Assembly (NCBI GenBank): GCA_945903885.1
Contig: CAMDPB010000002.1
Coordinates: forward strand, 1 to 16,379
DNA: 16,379 bases
Source: Candidatus Finniella inopinata
GTDB lineage: Bacteria > Pseudomonadota > Alphaproteobacteria > Paracaedibacterales > CAITNM01
Direction: 5' to 3'
Under the pieces are notes generated by a model that was not told the origin of the DNA, made no database searches, and saw nothing but the letters and a program-made list of their open reading frames with translations. The translations under genes were made by a program, and so were the position numbers. Positions 8,418 through 16,047 of this stretch are shown piece by piece. Position 1 is the stretch's first letter, and every line of letters begins with the position of its first letter.

Positions 8418-9241
8418 CTACTCTTTCAGTTTAAATACATATTCGTTGCAGCCTAATCCGCCAGCACATGTTTTAAGAAGCTGTAACTCAAAATTTCTTT
8501 CTTTGAAAAAATTAAAAACTTCTTCTGGTTTGGCAACTTCAAAAGGATACCCACCAACCCAGTCAATAAGATCGTAATAGGGTGACATGCCTCTGTTTTG
8601 TTTGTAATTTTTTAGACTTAAAAGTGGGCGCCCCTTCAAGGTATCTAAAAAGAGATCTTTCCACCATTGTTTTATAAAAGTATAGAAAATAATAAGATAT
8701 TTGATAAATATATTAGAGTTATTATAAGTTTTTTTTAACCATTTCCAGCGATTAGATGCTCCACCTTGGTCATTGTAAATCGATATAAAGAGGTGGCCAC
8801 TGTTAGCTACCATATTTGCGACATTTTCAAATGCGACGTACATATGGCCGGTATGGTGTAATACTCCCCAAGAATATAAAATATCAACTTTTCCAAATTT
8901 CTTTAAAAACTCTTTATCAAGTGCAGAGCCCTGTTCAACAGTCCATCGGTTGTCAGTATTGGCATATTTTTCCTTAAGGTATTTTGTGAAATTGACTGAA
9001 TCTTGATCATAATCAAATGAAAAAACTTTTGCGCCTAAGCGATAAGCTGCAAGACTAAACAATCCGCTGCCTGACCCAACATCAAGAAAAATTTTCCCTT
9101 CAAGTTTTTCTAGCCCTAATTTTTTTGTAAGCTTTTTTCAGCCTCTTTTATACGATCATTGTTCAATGTAGTTAAAAAACGCGACCAATTTTTGCCAAAA
9201 GAAAATCTGTCTTTAGGGTCAAGCGATTGTGTACTTTGCAT
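8418..9241 (-). pseudogene. Class I SAM-dependent methyltransferase, frameshifted
   Basis: The gene starts with ATG at 9241, one base after the fdx stop, and reads MQSTQSLDPKDRFSFGKNWS, then RFLTTLNNDRIKEAEKSLQK, before TAG at 9116-9118. The -1 frame then continues LGLEKLEGKIFLDVGSGSGL (SAM motif I), FDYD (motif II) and DILYSWGVLHHTGHM to the stop at 8418. Joined, it makes a protein of about 274 residues with a normal class I methyltransferase N-terminus. The break lies at a run of seven A (9120-9126); one more A restores the frame. The downstream frame has no wrecked motifs, so the break is recent, a sequencing error, or bypassed by slippage. The family acts on small molecules or lipid/sugar substrates; the substrate here is unknown. 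It is the last gene of the isc-fdx run, 131 bp before dnaA. Confidence 0.82.
9119..9125 (-). other. Slippery A AAA AAT heptamer at the methyltransferase frameshift
   Basis: In the initial reading frame the heptamer is A-AAA-AAT, directly followed by the in-frame stop TAG, and a -1 slip enters the frame that encodes the rest of the enzyme. It fits the X-XXY-YYZ rule. The run of seven A could equally cause transcriptional slippage or a base-calling error. I saw no clear stimulatory hairpin just downstream. Confidence 0.4.
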
Positions 9242-9242
9242 T

Positions 9243-9572
9243 TTAAACCATCATGTTGCGCGTTGCTGTTGGTAGCTTGAGGGTCAGGCCATCTAGCTCT
9301 TCGGTTATAATGATTTGGCAACCAAGGCGTGAAGTGTGGGTTAATCCAAATGCTAGATCTAGCATGTCTTCTTCATCTTCAGTGGCTGTAGGTAAAACCT
9401 CAAACCATGGTTCATCAACAACTACATGGCAGGTTGAACAAGCTAGTGAGCCTTCGCATGCTCCTTCTAAATCAATGCTATTGCGATGGGCAATTTCCAA
9501 GACAGAAAGGCCAAGAGGTGCATCAACAGTTATTTTTTCACCGTCTTGCTTGATAAAATGGATAGATGGCAT
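9243..9572 (-). CDS. fdx: ISC-type [2Fe-2S] ferredoxin
   Basis: Adrenodoxin-like ferredoxin that gives electrons for Fe-S cluster assembly on IscU; 109 residues. Cluster ligands are C39, C45 and C48 in ACEGSLACSTCHVV, and C85 in RLGCQI. The acidic stretch TEDEEDMLDLA (64-74) is the usual partner-binding helix of this class. The start ATG at 9572 has AAGGA about 7-11 nt upstream and is 11 bp after hscA. The stop is one base before the methyltransferase ATG. Confidence 0.97.
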   Translation of the reverse strand: MPSIHFIKQDGEKITVDAPLGLSVLEIAHRNSIDLEGACEGSLACSTCHVVVDEPWFEVLPTATEDEEDMLDLAFGLTHTSRLGCQIIITEELDGLTLKLPTATRNMMV

Positions 9573-9583
9573 AAGGTTCCTTA

Positions 9584-11209
9584 TTATATAGTTTGATGTT
9601 GAAATTTTTGTTTTATAGCATGTGCAATACGTTTCTCAGCAAAGGGTTGCGCTAATAAAGCTAGGTTATCACATGCTTTTTTAATAGATAAACGATCTTG
9701 TGTTTGAAGATTTTGTTTTACATCCCAAACACAAACTTTTAGATCATTTACCTGGTCTTCGTCAACAAGTTGTGCATCTAAACTTAAGGCGCTTTCTAAC
9801 TGAGTAATGAGTTGTTCAGCTTTTATTTTTGCGGCAATAAGTAAACGGTTATTAAGATCTTCTTCTCCGTGTTCATACCCTTGCTTTAGCATGAGAGCGT
9901 AATCTTCAGCGCTTAATCCATAAGAAGGTTTCACTTCTACTTGTTGAATAGTGCCAGTTTCATGCTCTTTAGCGCTTACAGTTAGCAGGCCATCTGCATC
10001 TATGCTAAATGTTAATCGAACACGAGCGGCGCCTGCTAACATGGGAGGGATGCCAGTTAAAGTAAACTGAGCCAAGGAGCGGCAATCTTTTACAAATTCT
10101 CTCTCTCCTTGAATCACATGAATGCTTATAGCGGTTTGCCCATTTTCATATGTCGTAAAATCTTGAGCCATGCGAATGGGAATAGGGCTATTCCGAGGAA
10201 TGATCACTTCAACAATGCCCCCCATGGTTTCAATGCCCAACGAAATGGGAATAACATCCAGAAGTATGGTGTCAGTGCCAAAAGTTAACTGATGGGCTTG
10301 AAGCGCTGCGCCATATGCAACTACACAATCTGGGTCAAGATTAGTAAGAGGCTCTTGTGAAAAGAATTCTTTAACCGATGCTCTGACACTATTTAGTTTT
10401 GTCGATCCGCCAACTAAAATAACGCCATCGATTTGTTGTTTTGTAATAGCAGCATCTTTAATAGCTTGGTTGCAAATAGTTAGTGTTTTTTTGATAAGCG
10501 GCTGACACAGATCGCTAAGTAATTCTTCATTTAATCCACGAGCAAGAGTTTCCTTTGCTTTTCGTGCTTTTAGGTGATCATCCCAACCAAAATGTTTTGC
10601 TATTATAGCGTCAATATCATCACCACCTAATGATGTGTGTCCTCCAGTTGCAAGCACTTGAAAAACACCTTTACGCATAGCTAAAATTGATACATCAAAA
10701 GTACCACCGCCTAGATCATAAACGGCAAAAATTCCTTCTTTTCCTGTGTCAAGACCATAGGCTAGTGCAGCTGCAGTTGGTTCATTAATTAGACGCAAAA
10801 CTTCAAGGCCAGCCAAAGATGCTGCATCTTTGGTAGCTTGACGAGCGGTATCATCAAAGTACGCTGGTACTGTAATAACAGCTTGTTGTACTTCATGACA
10901 TAGCGCGTTTTCTGCACGTTTTTTTAAAGTTTTTAAAATGTCTTGAGCAGCAGTCAATGCGGTATGTTTACCAGAAATAATTGCTGTGGGTTGATGCATC
11001 ATTCTTTTTGTGGAACGTAAATCACCCATTGGAGTGTTAATGACTGATGGCATAAATAATGGACCTAGGTCATCTACTAAAACTTGCGGTTTTCCATTTT
11101 GCCAAATGGCCACGACAGAGTTGGTTGTACCTAAATCAATACCGATGGCATATGAAGGTGTTTCTGGCTTTATGGTGCCAGCATTTGGTTCATCAATTTG
11201 CAGCAGCAT
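9584..11209 (-). CDS. hscA: Fe-S assembly chaperone HscA (specialised Hsp70), shortened
   Basis: Hsp70 that, with HscB, binds the LPPVK motif of IscU and drives cluster transfer. It is 541 residues against about 616 in E. coli. The ATPase core has GIDLGTTNS (23-31), NEPTAAALAYGL (142-153), DLGGGTFDVS (165-174) and ILVGGSTKL (264-272). LLLDVIPISLGIETMGG leads into the substrate-binding domain. Compared with the E. coli sequence as I recall it, two segments are trimmed: about 20-25 residues around 66-90 (lobe IB) and about 27 between GGDD (195-198) and PLIKKT (237-242), in lobe IIB. Hsp70 motifs on both sides are intact, so this is a deletion in frame rather than decay. The ATG at 11209 has AGGAAG upstream and overlaps hscB by 17 bp. 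Confidence 0.95.
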   Translation of the reverse strand: MLLQIDEPNAGTIKPETPSYAIGIDLGTTNSVVAIWQNGKPQVLVDDLGPLFMPSVINTPMGDLRSTKRMMHQPTAIISGKHTALTAAQDILKTLKKRAENALCHEVQQAVITVPAYFDDTARQATKDAASLAGLEVLRLINEPTAAALAYGLDTGKEGIFAVYDLGGGTFDVSILAMRKGVFQVLATGGHTSLGGDDIDAIIAKHFGWDDHLKARKAKETLARGLNEELLSDLCQPLIKKTLTICNQAIKDAAITKQQIDGVILVGGSTKLNSVRASVKEFFSQEPLTNLDPDCVVAYGAALQAHQLTFGTDTILLDVIPISLGIETMGGIVEVIIPRNSPIPIRMAQDFTTYENGQTAISIHVIQGEREFVKDCRSLAQFTLTGIPPMLAGAARVRLTFSIDADGLLTVSAKEHETGTIQQVEVKPSYGLSAEDYALMLKQGYEHGEEDLNNRLLIAAKIKAEQLITQLESALSLDAQLVDEDQVNDLKVCVWDVKQNLQTQDRLSIKKACDNLALLAQPFAEKRIAHAIKQKFQHQTI

Positions 11210-11657
11210 CGATACTTCCTAAAAGGCGTGCTAAAAATTTAAGCCTGGTATAAGCTGCCAGTGTTTTTGTTTCAGCATCTTCCTGCAGCGCTGATTCAAA
11301 CTGAATAAGTGCGTCCTGATAAAATGGCCTAAGATCGTGACCTGATTTTACCATGTCTTGAAGTTCCATCATTTCCATTAAAAGAATGGAATCATTGGTT
11401 GTTTCTTCATTTGGTAAGTTCCAGCCTTTGGCTTTTATCGCAGCAGCGGCGCATTTTAAGGGTGACCTTAAAATTTGGTATGCATCATTAGCGTATGCAG
11501 AAATTTGTTCAGCGCTTTTTTTCATGAATGCATCTTCACCAATAAACTTGTCAGGATGCAGGTCTCTCATCATTTCAAGGTAACGTTCATCAAGGGTTGC
11601 TTGGTGAACATAAATGCTAATAGGTAGCCCAAAAAGTTCGAAGGGATTTTTATACAT
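11193..11657 (-). CDS. hscB: J-domain co-chaperone HscB
   Basis: J-protein that recruits IscU to HscA and stimulates its ATPase; 154 residues. It opens with MYKNPFELFGLPISIYV, the HscB/Jac1 start, and has HPD at residues 34-36 in RDLHPDKF. The C-terminal half is a three-helix IscU-binding domain ending in RLKFLARLLGSID. ATG 11657 was chosen because it matches the family start; a longer reading to 11711 would run into iscA. It overlaps the last 8 bp of iscA and the first 17 bp of hscA. The N-terminal zinc cysteines found in some eukaryotic homologues are absent. Confidence 0.95.
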   Translation of the reverse strand: MYKNPFELFGLPISIYVHQATLDERYLEMMRDLHPDKFIGEDAFMKKSAEQISAYANDAYQILRSPLKCAAAAIKAKGWNLPNEETTNDSILLMEMMELQDMVKSGHDLRPFYQDALIQFESALQEDAETKTLAAYTRLKFLARLLGSIDAAAN

Positions 11658-11982
11658 GGAATGATTTTCCGCAGCCACAGCGACCTTTTTCATTGGGATT
11701 ATTAAAAACAAAGCCTGATTGAAATTTATCAGTTACAAAATCCATTTCTGTGCCAATCAAAAACATAATGGCTTTAGGGTCAATGAGAATTGTTACATCG
11801 TCAACCACGATACACTCGTCTAGTGCATGTTTTTCGTCAGCATATTCTATGCTGTAAGCGAGCCCATTGCATCCTTTAGTTTTTAACCCAACACGAATAC
11901 CAACGCTTGTTTTTTCGCGTTTTTGCAAAAGGACCCGAACTTGTTCAAGAGCTGCTTGAGATATAGTGACTGCTTGGCGCAT
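11650..11982 (-). CDS. iscA: A-type Fe-S carrier IscA
   Basis: A-type carrier (HesB/IscA family) that binds iron or Fe-S clusters and passes them to apoproteins; 110 residues. The three ligand cysteines are present: C38 (KTKGCNGLAY) and C102, C104 (GRCGCGKSF). The start is ATG 11982, six bases after iscU. The position between iscU and hscB fits IscA rather than ErpA or SufA, and the end FHV overlaps the hscB start. Confidence 0.95.
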   Translation of the reverse strand: MRQAVTISQAALEQVRVLLQKREKTSVGIRVGLKTKGCNGLAYSIEYADEKHALDECIVVDDVTILIDPKAIMFLIGTEMDFVTDKFQSGFVFNNPNEKGRCGCGKSFHV

Positions 11983-11988
11983 ACGACT

Positions 11989-12372
11989 TTATGATTTCTG
12001 CTTTGCTTTAAAATCAGCAATAGCCGCTTTGATTGCATCTTCAGCCAAAATTGAGCAATGAATTTTTACAGGAGGTAATGCCAAATGGGAAGCAATTTGT
12101 GTGTTTTTTATTGTTGATGCTTCATCAATTGATTTACCTTTGATCCATTCAGTAACCAGTGAAGATGATGCAATAGCAGAGCCGCATCCAAAGGTTTTAA
12201 ACTTTGCATCGCTAATAGTGCCGTCATCATTCACGGCAATTTGTAGTTGCATTACGTCTCCGCATGCAGGTGCGCCCACAAGGCCTGTCCCAACATTTTT
12301 GCTGGTTTTATCCATTGAGCCTACGTTCTTAGGATTTTCAAAGTGTTCAATAACTTTTTCACTGTATGCCAT
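11989..12372 (-). CDS. iscU: Fe-S cluster scaffold IscU
   Basis: Scaffold on which IscS-derived sulfur and iron form a [2Fe-2S] cluster; 127 residues. Ligands are C37 (GAPACGDVM), D39, C63 (TFGCGSA) and C106 (HCSILAEDA). The HscA recognition motif LPPVK is at 99-103. The start is ATG 12372, with AAGGAG at -13 to -8, 11 bp after iscS; a longer frame to 12399 was rejected. Confidence 0.98.
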   Translation of the reverse strand: MAYSEKVIEHFENPKNVGSMDKTSKNVGTGLVGAPACGDVMQLQIAVNDDGTISDAKFKTFGCGSAIASSSLVTEWIKGKSIDEASTIKNTQIASHLALPPVKIHCSILAEDAIKAAIADFKAKQKS

Positions 12373-12383
12373 AATTTTTCTCC

Positions 12384-13595
12384 TTAATGTGCTGCCCATT
12401 GGATGGATTTTATATCAATGCCTTCTTGTGCCATATCCCAAAGGGGGCTCATGGCGCGCAGTTTGTTAACTGATGTCGTGATTGAAACAATTGCTTGATC
12501 AATTTCGGATTCAGTTGTAAATCGTCCAATGCCAAGGCGAAGCGATGTATGTGCCAGTTCTTCTTCAACGCCTAAAGCACGTAGTACATAAGATGGTTCT
12601 AGAGATGCAGAAGTACAAGCGGAGCCAGATGAAACAGCTAAATCCTTAATGCCCATCATTAGACCTTCACCTTCCACGTATGCAAAGCTAATATTTAAAT
12701 TTCCTGGAATACGTTGTGTAAGGTCACCGTTTATGTATATTTCCTCAAGGTTTTTTTGAAGCCCTTTATATAAACGGTCAAATAAACTTTTAATACGTTC
12801 TTCTTCACTTTTCATTTCAGTTTTGGCAATAGCGCATGATTCACCTAGCCCTACACACAAAGGAGTGGGCAGGGTGCCTGAGCGCATTCCCCGTTCTTGA
12901 CCTCCGCCGGTAATCATAGCATTTAAACGAACGCGTGGTTTACGGCGTACAAATAATGCACCAATTCCCTTGGGGCCATAAATTTTGTGTCCAGAAATAC
13001 TTAAAAGATCAATATTCATAGCTTCAACATCAATAGGAATTTTGCCTGCTGCTTGTGCTGCATCGGTATGAAAACAAACGCCATGCTCACGACAAATTTT
13101 ACCTATTTCAGCAATGGGTTGAATGACACCAATTTCATTGTTTACCATCATAATCGAAACCAAAATTGTTTGATCTGTAATGGCATTTTTTAATACATCC
13201 AAGTCGACTAATCCGTTTTGTTGCACGGGTAAGTAGGTAACCTTGAATCCTTTTTCTTCCAAATGACGACAGCTATCAAGTACGCATTTATGCTCTGTAA
13301 CACAGGTAATAATGTGATTTTTTTTATCTTTGTTAAAATCAGCAACGCCTTTTATGGCCAAGTTATTTGATTCTGTAGCGCCGCTTGTAAAAATAATTTC
13401 TCGTGGATCTGCGTTGATTAAATTGGCGATTTGTTCGCGGGCATGTTCAACAGCAGCTTCCGCTTCCCATCCGTAAGAATGATTGCGCGAATGCGGATTT
13501 CCAAAATTTTGCGTAAAGTATGGCAGCATCTTTGCAACGACTCGCTCATCACATGGGGTAGTTGCCTGGTAATCCAGGTAAATTTGTTTAGCCAT
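12384..13595 (-). CDS. iscS: Cysteine desulfurase IscS
   Basis: PLP enzyme that takes sulfur from L-cysteine, giving alanine and a persulfide for IscU and other acceptors; 403 residues, the E. coli length. The PLP lysine is K204 (SGHKIYGPKG) and the active-site cysteine is C327 in SSGSACTSASLEPSYVL, the group I loop. The C-terminus SPLWDMAQEGIDIKSIQWAAH is the IscU-interacting end. The start ATG 13595 (MAKQIYLDYQATTP) has GAGG upstream and overlaps the preceding desulfurase by 8 bp; a longer frame to 13727 lies inside that gene. Confidence 0.98.
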   Translation of the reverse strand: MAKQIYLDYQATTPCDERVVAKMLPYFTQNFGNPHSRNHSYGWEAEAAVEHAREQIANLINADPREIIFTSGATESNNLAIKGVADFNKDKKNHIITCVTEHKCVLDSCRHLEEKGFKVTYLPVQQNGLVDLDVLKNAITDQTILVSIMMVNNEIGVIQPIAEIGKICREHGVCFHTDAAQAAGKIPIDVEAMNIDLLSISGHKIYGPKGIGALFVRRKPRVRLNAMITGGGQERGMRSGTLPTPLCVGLGESCAIAKTEMKSEEERIKSLFDRLYKGLQKNLEEIYINGDLTQRIPGNLNISFAYVEGEGLMMGIKDLAVSSGSACTSASLEPSYVLRALGVEEELAHTSLRLGIGRFTTESEIDQAIVSITTSVNKLRAMSPLWDMAQEGIDIKSIQWAAH

Positions 13596-14697
13596 AGTTT
13601 GCCTCGTTGTGTTTTTTGGTTTGGATATCGTATAAAGACGCCCAAACAGAAATGCATTGGTTAATTTCTTCTTCTGTTGTGTTCCATCCATAGCTAATGC
13701 GCAAAGCGCATTTGGATAATACATCACTTACGCCCATGGCTTTTAGCACATGGGAAGCTTTTACTTTACCCGATGAGCACGCAGCACCTGAGCTCACCGA
13801 TATGTTATTAAGGTCAAAGTGCATAAGTTGCACTTCGCTTTGAACGCCAGGCATAGCAACAGATGTTGTATTCGAAACGCGCGCAGCTGTGTGCGCAAAA
13901 ATTGTTGCTTCAGGACAATATCCGAGAATATTTCTTTCAAGATTTTCTTGAAAAGGAAGTAGTGTTTTCCAATTAAACTGAGGGCCTGCTAAAACTGCGC
14001 CCATCCCGACAGCACCTATAATATTTTCAGTGCCGCTACGTAAACTGCGTTCTTGTCCGCCGCCTTCAATAAGAATTTTTAGATGAAGTGATCCATTGAT
14101 GATAATGGCGCCGATTCCTTTGGGTCCACCAAATTTATGTGCCGAAATAGTAAAGCTTGGCAGACTATTCCAGTCAAAATAAACCTTACCAACTGCTTGA
14201 GCAGCGTCCACGTGTAAATGTGTATTGTACTTTTTACATACTTGTAAAATTTCATCAATTGGCTGTATAGCCCCGGTTTCATTGTTAACCGCTAGAATGC
14301 AAACCAAAGCAGAAGGTGCAAAAGATGCGGAATTTTTTAAAAGATTTTGTAGTGCTTCAAGATTTACAATTCCATTTTCGTCCACAGGAATGATTGTTGC
14401 GTCTTTCCTTATATTCAATACGCTGTCATGTTCAACAGCCGATACAAAAATATTTCCCTGAAAACCTTTTAAAATCATGTTGTTAGCTTCGGTTGCGCCA
14501 CTAGTGAATGTAATGTTACGGGGGGGGACAGCAAAATAATTGGCCACTTGGGTGCGAGCATTTTCTAAAATTTTTCGTGCATCTCTGCCATGGGCGTGAA
14601 CGGATGATGGATTGCCTAAGCAATCAAATGTTTCAACCATTGCGTGTCGTGCATGAGGGGTAATTGGAGTTGTTGCATTATAATCAAGGTAAATCAT
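13588..14697 (-). CDS. Second cysteine desulfurase, NifS/IscS-like
   Basis: PLP-dependent cysteine desulfurase of class V aminotransferase fold; 369 residues, shorter than IscS. The start MIYLDYNATTPITPHAR and TFTSGATEANNM are typical. The PLP lysine is K188 (SAHKFGGPKG) and the catalytic cysteine is C307 (VSSGAACSSGKVKASHVL), in the long, group I-style loop. It lacks the IscU-docking end of IscS (no LWDM...W-A-A-H), so it may serve another acceptor or act as an auxiliary. Tandem desulfurases before iscU also occur in rickettsial isc operons, as I recall. The ATG overlaps the iscR stop in ATGA. A C8 run at 14520-14527 (codons for VPPR) is a possible slip site. Confidence 0.92.
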   Translation of the reverse strand: MIYLDYNATTPITPHARHAMVETFDCLGNPSSVHAHGRDARKILENARTQVANYFAVPPRNITFTSGATEANNMILKGFQGNIFVSAVEHDSVLNIRKDATIIPVDENGIVNLEALQNLLKNSASFAPSALVCILAVNNETGAIQPIDEILQVCKKYNTHLHVDAAQAVGKVYFDWNSLPSFTISAHKFGGPKGIGAIIINGSLHLKILIEGGGQERSLRSGTENIIGAVGMGAVLAGPQFNWKTLLPFQENLERNILGYCPEATIFAHTAARVSNTTSVAMPGVQSEVQLMHFDLNNISVSSGAACSSGKVKASHVLKAMGVSDVLSKCALRISYGWNTTEEEINQCISVWASLYDIQTKKHNEANYG

Positions 14698-15161
14698 GCT
14701 GCGCCCATGTTGCCTGCTTTTTTACTATTTAGCACCACAATAGGGTAGTTATGATTACCGCAAGCTACGTCGCTTAAGCTGACTTGAATAAGATAGTCAT
14801 GCATAACGTGCTCTAGTTCGTGCCATAGATGATGAGAATTGCAACGCTTTCCACTTGTATGACATCCCTTGGCCTCATGGGAATTGCAGCGGGTTACTTT
14901 GACCGGCGCATCAGTTGCTAAAATAATATCATATATTCGTATACTGCTGGCTTCGCGTGCTAGCTCATACCCACCATTTATACCCCTTACACTTTTAACA
15001 AGATTGCTAAGTCTTAGTTTGGAAAACAGTTGTTCCAGGTATTGTAAGGGTAGACCTTGGCGCTCAGCTATTAAAGATAACGGTACACAAGAGCCACTGT
15101 ATTGCTGTGCAAGATCAACCATGGCCATAATAGCGTATCTGGACTTTGTGCTTAATTTCAT
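14694..15161 (-). CDS. iscR: Rrf2-family Fe-S-sensing regulator IscR
   Basis: Transcription regulator that carries a [2Fe-2S] cluster and, in holo form, represses its own operon; 155 residues. The winged helix-turn-helix MKLSTKSRYAIMAMVDLAQQ and the wing VRGINGGYELAR are conserved. Cluster residues are C92, C100, C107 and H110 (RCNSHHLW), matching E. coli C92, C98, C104 and H107 in order. The loop spacing is longer by two and one residues. ATG 15161 was chosen at the family start. It heads the isc operon, with a probable operator about 70-90 bp upstream. Confidence 0.93.
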   Translation of the reverse strand: MKLSTKSRYAIMAMVDLAQQYSGSCVPLSLIAERQGLPLQYLEQLFSKLRLSNLVKSVRGINGGYELAREASSIRIYDIILATDAPVKVTRCNSHEAKGCHTSGKRCNSHHLWHELEHVMHDYLIQVSLSDVACGNHNYPIVVLNSKKAGNMGAA

Positions 15162-15219
15162 AGCAATAATTCCACTGGTGTGTTACCTTGATGCGAGATG
15201 TTTTTGATACAGTGTGTCG

Positions 15220-15248
15220 AACTTAAGATACCTGAGTAAAAAAGTCAA
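15220..15248 (-). promoter_or_regulatory. iscR/isc operon promoter
   Basis: The minus strand has TTGACT (15243-15248) and TAAGTT (15220-15225) separated by 17 nt. The -35 is a 5/6 match; the -10 keeps T1, A2 and T6. Transcription would start near 15213, about 50 nt before iscR. Confidence 0.55.
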
Positions 15249-15252
15249 CTTT
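15228..15252 (-). promoter_or_regulatory. IscR type 1-like operator overlapping the iscR -35
   Basis: Aligned with the E. coli type 1 IscR consensus as I recall it (ATASYYGACT-RWWW-YAGTCRRSTAT), this 25-bp minus-strand segment matches 22 of 25 positions; the misses are at positions 2, 11 and 17. It covers the -35 hexamer, as in E. coli. It fits negative autoregulation of the isc operon. Confidence 0.6.
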
Positions 15253-15330
15253 TAAAGACTGTGTATCAAGGCTGGTTTTGTTTTTTTGTTGATCATTATT
15301 TGTAAAATATAGAAAGGAATTTATTTTAAG

Positions 15331-15993
15331 ATGCCTGAAGTAATTTTTACTGGTCCCGCGGGACGTGTTGAAGGTCGATATACTGCTGGTCCATCGGCTT
15401 CTTCTCCTGTTGCATTGATTTTGCACCCTCATCCAAAGCATGGTGGAACCATGAACAATCGGGTTGTGTATTCCTTATGTCAAACATTTGCTAAAAAAGG
15501 TTTTTCAACGCTTCGTTTTAATTTTCGCGGTGTGGGTCGTTCAGAAGGCGCGTATGATAACGGTGAAGGTGAACTGGCAGATGCAGCAGCAGCCATGGAT
15601 TGGTTGCAATCAACTCACCCTCAAGTAAATAGTTTTTGGGTGGCTGGTTTCTCTTTTGGTGCATGGATTGCGATGCAGTTATTGATGCGTCGCCCTGAGC
15701 TTGATGGATTTATTGCTCTTAGTCCGCCAACAAATATGTATGATTTTAACTTTCTGGCGCCATGCCCTGTTTCTGGTCAAATTATTCATGGTGAACAAGA
15801 CGCTGTGGTGCCATATCAATATACCGATACATTGGTGCAGAAATTACGGAGTCAAAAAGGCATTGCTATTGATTATCATGTTTTAAAAGCAACAGATCAT
15901 TTTTACAGTGACAGCCTGGATGAGATGATTGGCCATGTTGATAGCTATATAGAATTGCGGATTACTAACGTTTTGAAAAAACGCACTGCATAA
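15331..15993 (+). CDS. Alpha/beta hydrolase, COG2945-like
   Basis: Cytoplasmic alpha/beta hydrolase of unknown substrate; 220 residues, the usual length. The start MPEVIFTGPAGRVEGRY, LHPHPKHGGTMNN (31-43) and FNFRGVGRSEG (63-73) are hallmarks of the family. The nucleophile is S108 (GFSFGAW), the acid is D157 (HGEQDAVVP) and the base H190 (ATDHFY). There is no signal peptide. It is the only plus-strand gene and diverges from iscR. Related genes are often near isc/suf loci in alphaproteobacteria, to my recollection; whether it has a role in Fe-S metabolism is unknown. AAAGGA lies about 13 nt before ATG, a little far. No clear promoter was found. Confidence 0.9.
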   Translation: MPEVIFTGPAGRVEGRYTAGPSASSPVALILHPHPKHGGTMNNRVVYSLCQTFAKKGFSTLRFNFRGVGRSEGAYDNGEGELADAAAAMDWLQSTHPQVNSFWVAGFSFGAWIAMQLLMRRPELDGFIALSPPTNMYDFNFLAPCPVSGQIIHGEQDAVVPYQYTDTLVQKLRSQKGIAIDYHVLKATDHFYSDSLDEMIGHVDSYIELRITNVLKKRTA

Positions 15994-16013
15994 CCGCTTT
16001 TTGTTTTCTGCCA

Positions 16014-16047
16014 CAGTTTCCCCGCGACTAGTTCGTTTGGGGGACTG
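16014..16047 (+). terminator. Intrinsic terminator of the COG2945 hydrolase gene
   Basis: CAGTTTCCC (16014-16022) pairs with GGGGGACTG (16039-16047) over nine positions, two of them G-U. It is followed by ATTTTCTTTT and a pyrimidine-rich tract. It lies about 20 nt after the hydrolase stop. Confidence 0.6.

Noticed and set aside
9253..9591. 112-codon plus-strand frame opposite fdx
   Set aside because: Antisense shadow of a clearly real ferredoxin gene, with no own Shine-Dalgarno or family likeness.
12101..12469. 122-codon plus-strand frame opposite iscU and iscS
   Set aside because: Antisense to two conserved genes and without protein likeness.
13596..13727. Longer N-terminus for iscS
   Set aside because: It lies inside the preceding desulfurase gene, and ATG 13595 has a Shine-Dalgarno and matches the family start.
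14869..15207. 112-codon plus-strand frame opposite iscR
   Set aside because: Antisense shadow; iscR has conserved motifs and an upstream operator.
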